Position numbers and translations under genes: made by a program. A DNA stretch of 64,000 nucleotides from Streptomyces sp. BHT-5-2 (lineage in GTDB: Bacteria > Actinomycetota > Actinomycetes > Streptomycetales > Streptomycetaceae): assembly GCF_019774615.1 (NCBI RefSeq), contig NZ_CP081497.1:2108001-2172000 (forward strand), in the 5' to 3' direction. A model generated the notes under the pieces. It worked only from the letters and a program-made list of their open reading frames with translations. It had not been told where the DNA came from and did not search any database. This document shows positions 33,096 through 41,130 of this stretch, in pieces. The number at the start of each line of letters is the position of its first letter. Positions within the stretch are counted from its first letter, which is position 1.

Positions 33096-34184
33096 ATGCG
33101 CCGCCCTCTGTTCCGCCTGCCCTCCTGGTTCCCGGTGGACGGTTACCTCCTCGCCCTGCTCGGCACGGTCGGGCTGGCCGCCCTGCTGCCCGCCCGCGGC
33201 GCCGCCGCCGGCGTCGCGGACGGCGCCTCCACCGGGGCCGTCGCCCTGCTCTTCTTCCTCTACGGGGCCCGGCTCTCCACCCGGGAGGCGATGGACGGAC
33301 TGCGCCACTGGCGTCTCCATCTGACCACTCTGGCCTGCACGTTCCTGGCCTTCCCGATACTCGGTCTGGCCGCCCGCGCCCTGGTGCCGTATGTGCTGCC
33401 GCCCGCCCTGTACACCGGTCTGCTGTTCCTGTGCCTGGTGCCCTCCACGGTCCAGTCCTCCATCGCCTTCACCTCCATCGCCCGCGGCAACGTGGCGGCG
33501 GCGATCTGCGCCGGCTCGTTCTCCAGCATCGCGGGGATCGCCGTCACCCCGCTGCTGGCTGGCCTGGTGCTGGGCGGCGACGGCGGCGGCTTCTCCGCGC
33601 ACTCCCTGGTCTCGATCGTCTGCCAGCTGCTGGTCCCGTTCCTCGCCGGGCAGCTGCTGCGGCGCTGGGTGGCCGGATTCCTCACGCGGCACAAGAAGGT
33701 CCTCGGCTACGTCGACCGCGGCTCGATCCTGCTGGTCGTCTACGCCGCCTTCAGCGCCGGCATGGTGCAGGGCATCTGGCACCAGGTCTCCCCGCTGCGG
33801 CTGCTGTGCCTGGTGGGCGTGGAGGCGGTGCTGCTGGCGGCGATGCTGACGCTCACCTCGTACGGCTCCCTGAAGCTCGGTTTCCCGCGCGCCGACCGGA
33901 TCGCGATCACCTTCGCCGGTTCGAAGAAGAGCCTGGCGGCCGGGCTCCCGATGGCCAGCGTGCTCTTCGGCGCCCAGGCCGGGCTGGCGGTGCTGCCACT
34001 GATGCTGTTCCACCAGATGCAGTTGATGGTGTGCGCGGTGCTCGCCAAGCGGTACGCGGCGCGGGCGGACGCCGAGCCGCGGCCGGCGGCCGGGCCCGGT
34101 GACGAGGGGCCCGGCCGGGAGCCGTCAGCTGCCGCCGTCCACCCGGTCCAGCGGGAGCCCGAGCACCAGCGGGCCGGCCACTGA
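33096..34184 (+). CDS. Bile acid:sodium symporter (BASS)-superfamily transporter, YfeH/SBF-like
   Basis: 362 aa with about ten transmembrane helices. Typical segments: ALLFFLYGARLSTREAMDGL, LFLCLVPSTVQSSIAFTSIA (the crossover motif), FAGSKKSLAAGLPMASVLFG. Probably exports or imports an organic anion under control of the divergent LysR regulator. The C-terminal 35 residues are an uncharged/acidic tail whose DNA overlaps the end of the convergent sialidase gene by 60 nt, so the tail may be recently extended. Confidence 0.9.
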   Translation: MRRPLFRLPSWFPVDGYLLALLGTVGLAALLPARGAAAGVADGASTGAVALLFFLYGARLSTREAMDGLRHWRLHLTTLACTFLAFPILGLAARALVPYVLPPALYTGLLFLCLVPSTVQSSIAFTSIARGNVAAAICAGSFSSIAGIAVTPLLAGLVLGGDGGGFSAHSLVSIVCQLLVPFLAGQLLRRWVAGFLTRHKKVLGYVDRGSILLVVYAAFSAGMVQGIWHQVSPLRLLCLVGVEAVLLAAMLTLTSYGSLKLGFPRADRIAITFAGSKKSLAAGLPMASVLFGAQAGLAVLPLMLFHQMQLMVCAVLAKRYAARADAEPRPAAGPGDEGPGREPSAAAVHPVQREPEHQRAGH

Positions 34185-36059
34185 GGCGTTGCGCTCGCGT
34201 ACGCCGGAGAGTTCGGCGTCGGTGAGGACCCGGCGGTAGACCCGGACCTGGGCCAGGTCGCCGGTGAACTGCGCCCGGCGGTCCGGCCGTTGGCCCAGCT
34301 GGACGGCGAACACCGAGGTGCGGCTGACCGATCCGGGAACGCCGGCGGCGGAGGCGGTCGCGGCGCCGTCCACGGTCAGCAGCAGCCGCCCGTCCGCGCG
34401 CCGCAGCGCGAGGTGGTGCCAGTCCCCGTCGTCGAAGGCGCCGCGGGTCGCGACCTGGGCGGTGGCGGGCGGTCGGGCGCCGTCGACGGCCGTGAGGTGC
34501 GCGGTGATCCGGCCGTGTGCCGGGTCGCCCTCGATCGCCACCTGCGGGGAGGTGCCGCCCACCCCGCCCATCCACAGCAGCGGCTGCTCGCCGCGGGTGG
34601 CGCGGTAGCGGAACCACAGCGAGCAGGTGAAGTCCCGGCTGCCCAACGGGAGCGAGTCGCGGTAGGGGAGGCGCACCACGTCGTCGGTGCCGTCGAAGGA
34701 CAGGGCGCGCCCGAACGGGCCGTCGGTGAGCCGGGCGCCGCCGAGGACCAGCGCCGGCCGGGCGCCGCCGGCCCGGTCCGGGGTGGTCGGGTCCGGGCCG
34801 CGGCGCGGGCCGAGCCACTGCTCGGTGAAGCGGGCGAAGCGGATCTCGTCCCGGGCGTCCGCGGCCCCGCCCTCGTAGAGCAGGCCGGTGACGGTGGGGG
34901 AGACGGCGACCAGGTCGGAGTAGCCGGACCAGCCATTGGTGACCCGCGCGCCGCGCTCCACGCCCTCCCAGGTGCGGCCCTCGTCGTACGAGGAGCGGAT
35001 GGTCATGGAGCGGCGGCGGTCCGGATCGGCGGGGGCGGCGAGCAGGGTGCGGCTGCCGCCGCCGCTGGACGAGTGCGGCAGCCGCAGCGCGGACGCCTGC
35101 ACCATCGGGGCGGCGAAGTCGGGGAGGGTGCGGAACGGGGCGGTGAAGGAGTCGCCGCCGTCCCGGCTGACCGCGGCGGTGCGGTTGCCGAGGTCGGTGC
35201 CGTCCTGCTCGCGGCCGTTGACGTAGATCGAGCCGTCGGAGCGCTCCAGCAGGGTCATCTCGGACGGCTTCTGGCGGAAGGTGCCGTCCGCCGCGACCGG
35301 CCAGGAGTCCCGCGCGCCCACCTTCCAGGTGCTGCCGCCGTCGTCGCTGTGGACGAGCGCGGCGTGGTTGGCGGTGATGCGGTTGCCCGCGTAACTCTCG
35401 GCGTTGACGCCGAAGACCAGCCGCCCCGCGTGCCGTCCGTGGGTGAGCTGGATGCCGTGCACGGGTCCGGTGGCGTACCAGGAGTTCCACCGCCGGGGGC
35501 GGATGCTGCCGGTCAGGTCGTGGGGCGCGGACCAGGTGGCGCCGTCGTCGTCGCTGTACTGGAGGTGCGGGGTGCGGTCGCAGGGGACGTCGCAACTGAG
35601 GCCGTCGGTACGGCCCTTGTTGTAGGTCTCGGCGAGCAGGATCCGGCCGGTGCGGCGGTCCACCAGGGGCGCCGGGTTGCCGTGGGTGTCCCCGTCGCCG
35701 TGGTTGACGACCCGGAGGGGGCCCCAGCTCCGGCCGCCGTCGGTGGAGCGCCGGAGGACGAGGTCGATGTCGCCGGCGTCCCCGCAGTCGTGCACCCGGC
35801 CCTCGGCGAAGGCGAGCAGGGTGCCGCGGACGGTCCGCACGATGGCGGGTATACGGAAGCAGAAGTAGCCCTTCTCGTAGGCCGCCTTGAAGAGGACCTG
35901 CTGGGCGAAGCCGCCTGACGGGACGTCGGTGGCGGCCCGCGCCGGGGCGGTCGCCAGTACGGCGAGCGCGGTGGCGGCCAGTGCGACGGCGGCGGCCGGG
36001 GCACGGTGGTGTCGGGGTCCGCGGCGGGGGCGGGGGAGCGCGCGGAGAGCTGACGTCAT
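34125..36059 (-). CDS. Secreted exo-alpha-sialidase (GH33) with C-terminal LamG-like lectin domain
   Basis: 644 aa. Signal peptide 1 to about 43 with an alanine-rich core. The GH33 propeller has the FRIP arginine motif (FRIP at 68-71) and Asp boxes STDGGRSW, SDDGGSTW, SRDGGDSF and SYDEGRTW. A concanavalin-like LamG domain (about 440-640: LSFDGTDDVVRLPYRDSLPL, GDWHHLALRR) follows. It releases terminal sialic acids from glycoconjugates outside the cell. ATG 36059 is chosen; an ATG eight codons earlier has no better ribosome site. Confidence 0.93.
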   Translation of the reverse strand: MTSALRALPRPRRGPRHHRAPAAAVALAATALAVLATAPARAATDVPSGGFAQQVLFKAAYEKGYFCFRIPAIVRTVRGTLLAFAEGRVHDCGDAGDIDLVLRRSTDGGRSWGPLRVVNHGDGDTHGNPAPLVDRRTGRILLAETYNKGRTDGLSCDVPCDRTPHLQYSDDDGATWSAPHDLTGSIRPRRWNSWYATGPVHGIQLTHGRHAGRLVFGVNAESYAGNRITANHAALVHSDDGGSTWKVGARDSWPVAADGTFRQKPSEMTLLERSDGSIYVNGREQDGTDLGNRTAAVSRDGGDSFTAPFRTLPDFAAPMVQASALRLPHSSSGGGSRTLLAAPADPDRRRSMTIRSSYDEGRTWEGVERGARVTNGWSGYSDLVAVSPTVTGLLYEGGAADARDEIRFARFTEQWLGPRRGPDPTTPDRAGGARPALVLGGARLTDGPFGRALSFDGTDDVVRLPYRDSLPLGSRDFTCSLWFRYRATRGEQPLLWMGGVGGTSPQVAIEGDPAHGRITAHLTAVDGARPPATAQVATRGAFDDGDWHHLALRRADGRLLLTVDGAATASAAGVPGSVSRTSVFAVQLGQRPDRRAQFTGDLAQVRVYRRVLTDAELSGVRERNASVAGPLVLGLPLDRVDGGS

Positions 36060-36276
36060 GGTCCGGCCTGCCCTTCGAGGCATCGGGTCGGGTCATCAGG
36101 ACATCCAACGTCCTATGTGCGGACGTGACGGAAGCTACTGCCGTGGGGGAGGGGCGACAAGGAGCCTGCGTCGGTTCTCCGCCCCCGGCCCGGAATTCAC
36201 TCTCCCGGGCCGGGCGTACTGCGCCGTGTGCGCCACCGGGGGCCGGCGGCCCGGGAGCCGGGCCACCACCGCGGGC

Positions 36277-37311
36277 TCAGGCTGGCCGTGCCGGCGGCCT
36301 GCGGCCGGCGCGGCGTCGGTGCCGGAGCCGTACGGCGATGGCCGCCAGTGCGGCGGCGCCGAAGGGGTAGGCGGCGATGAATCCGTCGTCCGGCAGGAAA
36401 CCGAGGGACGTGAAGTCGCGCCAGGCCAGGATCGCGGCCGCGGTGAGCACACCGGCGGCCGTGGGGAGGGCGCGTCTGCCGCCGCGCGCCAGCGCGATGA
36501 AGAGGAAGACCGCGAGCAGCGCCGGGGGCGCCAGCCTTTGAACGGACCACAGCACTCCGTCGACACCGGGCCTGCCCCACCAGGTGAGTTGGGGAAGGTG
36601 GCCGGCCCCGGCCGCCACGGATGTGGCGAAGACCGTCACGGCCATGACCGCGGTCATCGTCCGGTCGCGGCGCGAGACGGCAGGCAGATCAAGGGGGCAG
36701 CCCAGCAGGATCAGGGCGACGCACGCCGGGCAGAGGATATTGACGAGGACGGCCGGCGGACTGTCCGCGTAGTGCTCGTAGACGAGGTAGCCCCCCGCCC
36801 CCGCCAACTGCGCGAGCTCCTCGGCCACGACACCGAACGCCGCGAGCATCCGCGCCGGGCCCCACCGCCCGCCCGCCGCGCACAGTGCTGCCATGGTCAG
36901 GGCCAGGCCGGTGCCCACCCCTACGGCCCAAGACCAGTTCGCCCCGTCCTTCTGGACTAGGGGGTGGTCCGCGTTCCTCAGCAGGCGGAAGAGGGCGGGG
37001 GCGCACACGACGGCCAGGACGTAGGGCGCGGCGGCGGCCAGGAAACGGCCGGCCGGGTCGGTGGAGGTCAGGCCCAGCCGCACCCGCAGGGCATGGCCGG
37101 TCAGGTCGGCGGCTTCGCGGAGGCGGGCCGCTCTCGTGGCGCCCTGGGTGGCGTCGGCGTAGATGGCGGCGATCTCCTGGCCGTGCTCGCGGCGGTAGTG
37201 CGCGGGGTACAGGAGCAACAGCCTTGGTTCCGTGGCGTGTTGACTCTGCGTTTCGCTGTCCGGGGCCGGGGTGTGCCCGGTGGTGCAGCGCGGGGAGGGT
37301 GCCTGGCTCAT
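36277..37311 (-). CDS. Membrane protein coupled to PadR regulator
   Basis: 344 aa. The cytoplasmic N-terminus contains LLLLYPAHYRREHGQEIAAI and YADAT, a motif I associate with actinobacterial membrane proteins paired with PadR regulators. About seven hydrophobic helices follow. Its ATG lies inside the end of the PadR gene (4-nt ATGA-type overlap), so the two are made together. Probably an envelope-stress or export-linked partner whose level PadR tunes; the molecular role is unknown. Confidence 0.85.
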   Translation of the reverse strand: MSQAPSPRCTTGHTPAPDSETQSQHATEPRLLLLYPAHYRREHGQEIAAIYADATQGATRAARLREAADLTGHALRVRLGLTSTDPAGRFLAAAAPYVLAVVCAPALFRLLRNADHPLVQKDGANWSWAVGVGTGLALTMAALCAAGGRWGPARMLAAFGVVAEELAQLAGAGGYLVYEHYADSPPAVLVNILCPACVALILLGCPLDLPAVSRRDRTMTAVMAVTVFATSVAAGAGHLPQLTWWGRPGVDGVLWSVQRLAPPALLAVFLFIALARGGRRALPTAAGVLTAAAILAWRDFTSLGFLPDDGFIAAYPFGAAALAAIAVRLRHRRRAGRRPPARPA

Positions 37312-37655
37312 GCGGTGGCCCCCTTCGGGCCGGGGCGGTGCAGGGCGAGGCGGCGCTCGGCCTCGGTGGCGGTGGCATGGAGGCGCTCGGCCTCGGCGGC
37401 CAGCGTGGCGCGTCCGGCGGGCGCCAGGGCGTAGGTGCGGCGCAACCGCCCGCTGACGATCTCCTCGCTGTGGACCTGGATCTGTCCGTCGTTGAGCAGG
37501 CGTTCCAGTGCGCTGTAGAGAGTGCCGGTGCGCAGGGTGACGCGACCACCGGAGATCTTCTTGACCTCCTGGAGGATCGCGTACCCGTGGCGGGGCTCGT
37601 CCGCGAGGGCGGTGAGGAGGAGCAGAGTGGGTTCCTGCAGGGCACGGTCGGGCAT
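37308..37655 (-). CDS. PadR-family transcriptional regulator
   Basis: 115 aa. Winged helix with LTALADEPRHGYAILQEVKK, then the wing GRVTLRTGTLYSALERLLND and GRLRRTYALAPAGRATLAAE, and a short dimerisation helix. First gene of a two-gene operon with the membrane protein. Upstream DNA (about 37660-37735) is comparatively AT-rich and shared with the divergent glycosyltransferase gene. Confidence 0.93.
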   Translation of the reverse strand: MPDRALQEPTLLLLTALADEPRHGYAILQEVKKISGGRVTLRTGTLYSALERLLNDGQIQVHSEEIVSGRLRRTYALAPAGRATLAAEAERLHATATEAERRLALHRPGPKGATA

Positions 37656-37735
37656 GTGGCAAGTATATGCCGATGGACGTCATATGCTGTTCGAATGAGT
37701 ATCGATGAGTCGGTGCTGGGCGTCAGGCGGTCTCC

Positions 37736-39625
37736 ATGAGCAAGTACCGGGCCGACGGCGGCTCCGCATGCGGATGCCCCGTCCATGGACCCTGCGCGCA
37801 CAACGCACGCACAGCGCCCGCCGCACCGCGTGACACGCTCCTCGCTCCGCCGGCCACCACTACTGCCGCCCCGGCGCCGGACACCGGCCGACGCCGGACG
37901 GCGGGAGTCCTCGCCGTCCCCGCGATCCCCGGGCTGCTGGCCCTCGCCCTCGGCCTGTGGGGTGTCGCCCGGGACGGCGCCGCCTGGCGGGACGAGGCCG
38001 CGACCTGGCAGGTGGCCCGACGCTCCCTGCCGGAGATCTGGCACATGCTGGACACGGTCGATGTCGTCCACGGCCTCTACTACGTGCTGATACACGGTGT
38101 CTTCGAGTTATTCGGCGCCTCGCTGCCCGCCCTGCGCGCGCCGTCCGTGCTCGCCATGGCCGCCACGGCGGTGTGCACCGCTGCTGTCGGCCGCAGGCTC
38201 GCCGGGCCGTGGGTCGGTGTCGCCGCCGGAATCGCGCTGGCCCTCCACCCCGACATGCAGCGGTACGCGCAGGAGGGACGTTCGTATGCGCTGGTCGCCG
38301 CTGCGGTAGCCCTGGCCACCTGGCTGCTGGTGGGCACCGCAGCCCCGGTGGCCGGCACGCGTCCGACCCGGTGCCTGCGTTGGAGCGCCTACGCCGCCAC
38401 GCTGTTGGCCGCCGCCTACCTCAACTGGTTCTCCCTGCTCCTCCTGCCCGCGCACGCCATCACCGTCCTCGTCGCGCACCGGCGCGGCGCCCGCCACCTC
38501 CTGGCCCCCTGGACGGCCGCCGCCCTGGTGGCGGTGGCGGGAGCGCTGCCGCTGATCGCGGCCAGCTATCCCCAGGCGGGCCAGATCTCCTGGATCCAGC
38601 CGGTCACCTGGACCACCTTGGCCGCCTTGGCCGCCGTCTTCTCGGCGGCAGTGATCTGCGCCCGGCTCCCCTACGGTCCGGCCGCCCGTACGGCTGCGGC
38701 GGCCCACATGACTCCGGCCTCCGTCGGACTTCCGCTCCTCGCGGCACCCCAACTCGGGCTGTTCCTGGCCTCGTTCGTCAAACCGCTCTACGTGGAGCGC
38801 TACGTCCTCTTCGCAAGCATCGGCTTCGCGCTGCTCCTGGGGACAGGCATAGCCGCCGGGGTCCACGCGCTTCCCGTACGCGGCGGACTCGCCCTCGTGG
38901 CCACCACCGTCATCGCCTTCCTCGCGCTGCTCCCCGTGGAACTCCATCTGCGCTCGGCGACGAGCCGGACGGACGACGTCATGGCCACGGCCGAGAAGGT
39001 CGCCTCGGTCGCCCGCCCCGGCGACGGAGTGCTCTTCCTCCCGGCCCTCCGCCGCGACACGGCCTCCGTAACCCCGTCCGCTTTCACCGGACTTCACGAT
39101 CTCGCCCTCGCCGAAGATCCCATATCCTCCGGCACCCTGGAGGGCATCGAGGCCGGGCCCGGAGCCATCCGCGCCGCCGTGCTCGCCCAGCCCCGTGTCG
39201 TCCTGGTCACCGATCCGGACGTCGCACCCGCCGACCTGGCCTCGGAGCGCGAAGCCACCAAACGACGTGTCCTGGACGAGCACTTCACCCGCACCGGCAC
39301 CTGGAAGGTCGGCGGCCGTCTCGTGGAGACCTACGAGCGAGCCGTCCACTCGGGGGGCGCCCAGCAGCTCGAACCGCTCAGCGCTACGTCGATGCCTTCT
39401 ACGGCCGTGTTGTTTTCTCCGGGCCGCACCATGTTCGGGCCGGCGGTGACTGGGTACCATCTCGCCGCGCATGTGGCTGAGCACGGGGGGATGGACCACG
39501 AATGTCGGGCGATTGGGACAACATTCGCTCCCGGTGGGAGAGCGTTCGCCAGGCCGTCGACGGCGCATATCTGGAGCCCGTCAAGGGATCGGCGTTCGGG
39601 AAGGGGCGGATCGGCCTGGCCGTGA
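37736..39625 (+). CDS. Glycosyltransferase family 39-like membrane protein, probable readthrough C-terminus
   Basis: 629 aa. About ten transmembrane helices. The GT-C hallmark is the loop after TM1: DGAAWRDEAATWQVARRSLP contains the DE pair used by polyprenyl-phosphate-sugar transferases, followed by VVHGLYYVLIHGVFELFG. The periplasmic C-terminal part ends naturally near ETYERAVHSG (about residue 545). Roughly 85 further codons are Ser/Arg/Pro-rich and run 124 nt into the next gene in another frame, suggesting loss of the original stop. Confidence 0.82.
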   Translation: MSKYRADGGSACGCPVHGPCAHNARTAPAAPRDTLLAPPATTTAAPAPDTGRRRTAGVLAVPAIPGLLALALGLWGVARDGAAWRDEAATWQVARRSLPEIWHMLDTVDVVHGLYYVLIHGVFELFGASLPALRAPSVLAMAATAVCTAAVGRRLAGPWVGVAAGIALALHPDMQRYAQEGRSYALVAAAVALATWLLVGTAAPVAGTRPTRCLRWSAYAATLLAAAYLNWFSLLLLPAHAITVLVAHRRGARHLLAPWTAAALVAVAGALPLIAASYPQAGQISWIQPVTWTTLAALAAVFSAAVICARLPYGPAARTAAAAHMTPASVGLPLLAAPQLGLFLASFVKPLYVERYVLFASIGFALLLGTGIAAGVHALPVRGGLALVATTVIAFLALLPVELHLRSATSRTDDVMATAEKVASVARPGDGVLFLPALRRDTASVTPSAFTGLHDLALAEDPISSGTLEGIEAGPGAIRAAVLAQPRVVLVTDPDVAPADLASEREATKRRVLDEHFTRTGTWKVGGRLVETYERAVHSGGAQQLEPLSATSMPSTAVLFSPGRTMFGPAVTGYHLAAHVAEHGGMDHECRAIGTTFAPGGRAFARPSTAHIWSPSRDRRSGRGGSAWP

Positions 39626-40389
39626 ACCCGATAGCCATCACTGGTGAGGCGGGCGCCGGGAAGACCGTGTTGTACGACGCCCTGGCGCAGACGATCAGGA
39701 CCGGTGACGGGGACAGCACTCGCAGCCCGGACAGTGAGAAGCATCGTGCGGTCTTCCGCTCCGGCTCCCGTCGAGCCCAGGCATCGGTGGTGGTGATCCC
39801 GGGCCAGGCATCCGCGGAGCGGGAACGCGCTCTGGCCGCCACCATGGGTGGGACAGCATCGCCGCACGGCATCATCCACGTCGTGTGCTGGGGTCACAAC
39901 AGGACCTGGCGGCGCCCCGAACAACGGGCCATCGAAGAGGCGTTGCGCGCCGAAAACCCGGACGTCGACAAGGAATCGGTACGCGACTGGCACCTCCGCA
40001 AGGAGGTCGAGGACTTCCGGGACCTGTGTGAACGGATCATCGACCAGCGTGCCGCCAGGCGCCTGCGCTGGATGCTCATCGCCGTCACCAAGTGCGATCT
40101 GTACTGGGACCGCATCGACGAGGCTCGCGATCACTACATCCCCGGTGCGCCTGGCCACGAATCGGAGTTTCACGCCGCGCTGGGTGACCTGGTGGACGAA
40201 ACGTCTGTAGACCTCGCCGTGCTTCCGATGAGTTCGCGGCTCATCAGGCATCAGTTCCTGCCTCAATTGCAGACGCAGCTCTTCCAACTGGATGACGAGC
40301 AACTGGGCGTCATCCGAAGCCACTTCGGAAGCACCCTCCGGGGCTTCCTTGCTGCCGGTGCGGGGGAAGCGGGGCATGACGATCATTGA
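39502..40389 (+). CDS. Predicted GTPase of unknown function, first gene of a three-gene operon
   Basis: 295 aa. P-loop GEAGAGKT at 48-55; a G3-like strand VVVIPGQAS with Pro replacing the usual Asp; G4 motif TKCD at 196-199, which indicates guanine specificity. The middle has HVVCWGHNRTW in the position of a switch-following strand. No membrane helix. The next gene starts 14 nt before its stop and the third overlaps by 4 nt, so GTPase and two membrane proteins are one translational unit. Such P-loop/membrane modules are frequent among uncharacterised defence or stress systems; that role is inference. Confidence 0.82.
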   Translation: MSGDWDNIRSRWESVRQAVDGAYLEPVKGSAFGKGRIGLAVNPIAITGEAGAGKTVLYDALAQTIRTGDGDSTRSPDSEKHRAVFRSGSRRAQASVVVIPGQASAERERALAATMGGTASPHGIIHVVCWGHNRTWRRPEQRAIEEALRAENPDVDKESVRDWHLRKEVEDFRDLCERIIDQRAARRLRWMLIAVTKCDLYWDRIDEARDHYIPGAPGHESEFHAALGDLVDETSVDLAVLPMSSRLIRHQFLPQLQTQLFQLDDEQLGVIRSHFGSTLRGFLAAGAGEAGHDDH

Positions 40390-40816
40390 TGACGGTGACG
40401 CCTTCGACCGGGCCCTCGCCGAATCCGAATCGCGGCTGGCTGTTATTCGTAGAGCGCGGGCCCAGGTAGGGGTGGCGCGACGGGTGCAAGCGGGGAGTGG
40501 CGCCGTAGCGCTCGGGGTGATTGCCGTGGCACTGCTGAGCACCGATCGGTTCGACGGCCAGGGAGGCCCACGGGTCGTGGTCTCACTGTTCATCGCCGCA
40601 TTCGGCCTGGCAGCCGTTCTCGTGGCCCAGGCGGTGGTCGTCCTTCCGCTGTGTCGGAAGGTGGCGACGGAGGAACGTGTCATGCTGAGCGAGGTCAACC
40701 GGCTGCGTGAACTGTTCGTCAATGTCGCGCGCCGCGAGGAGTGGAGCAGGGAACGGATCCGCGCGGCCAGGCAACGTCTTTCCCAGTTCCCCATCGAAGG
40801 CGGGGCGTTCCGATGA
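40376..40816 (+). CDS. Two-helix membrane protein with coiled-coil ends, GTPase partner
   Basis: 146 aa. N-terminal charged helix (FDRALAESESRLAVIRRARA), two transmembrane helices (GSGAVALGVIAVALLS; VVVSLFIAAFGLAAVLVAQA), and a C-terminal charged helix (VMLSEVNRLRELFVNVARRE) suited to a coiled coil. Both termini would face the cytoplasm. No family recognised. Overlaps the GTPase gene by 14 nt and the next gene by 4 nt. Confidence 0.8.
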   Translation: MTIIDDGDAFDRALAESESRLAVIRRARAQVGVARRVQAGSGAVALGVIAVALLSTDRFDGQGGPRVVVSLFIAAFGLAAVLVAQAVVVLPLCRKVATEERVMLSEVNRLRELFVNVARREEWSRERIRAARQRLSQFPIEGGAFR

Positions 40817-41130
40817 TTCAGCGATTGATGAAGTTGTCTGGTGTTGCCGCGTTCGTCGCCTGTATCCTCACGCCCCTCGGATATCTGCTTGCTACTCGTC
40901 ACCCCAGCAGATTCCAGGGCGCGTTTCAGGACCACTGGGAGATCATCGTCGCAGGGCTGGTTCTGGCCGTGCTCGGCCTGCTGGAAATGGGCCGCGGGCT
41001 CGTACTCTGCTTCAGCGTGCTGGGGGCGTTCGAGGAAAGCAACCTGGCCCGCGGCGGGGCGAGCGTATTGGTCGGTGCAGTGATCAGCGCCTTGGGCACG
41101 GCGATCCTCTACAACTTGCTGCTCGGCTGA
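40813..41130 (+). CDS. Three-helix small membrane protein, third gene of the GTPase operon
   Basis: 105 aa. Hydrophobic segments LSGVAAFVACILTPLGYLLA, IIVAGLVLAVLGLLEMGRGL and SVLVGAVISALGTAILYNLL. Starts in an ATGA overlap with the preceding gene. Its last 22 nt overlap the convergent TIM-barrel-like gene. Family unknown; probable membrane subunit of a complex with the two preceding products. Confidence 0.78.
   Translation: MIQRLMKLSGVAAFVACILTPLGYLLATRHPSRFQGAFQDHWEIIVAGLVLAVLGLLEMGRGLVLCFSVLGAFEESNLARGGASVLVGAVISALGTAILYNLLLG

Noticed and set aside
36135..36580. Overlapping minus-strand frames in the membrane-protein 3' region
   Set aside because: All are out of frame with the PadR-coupled membrane protein and lack starts with ribosome sites.
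40376..41130. Holin/antiholin pair for the two small membrane genes of the GTPase operon
   Set aside because: No endolysin nearby and the coupling is to a GTPase; the helices and charged coiled-coil ends do not fit known holins.
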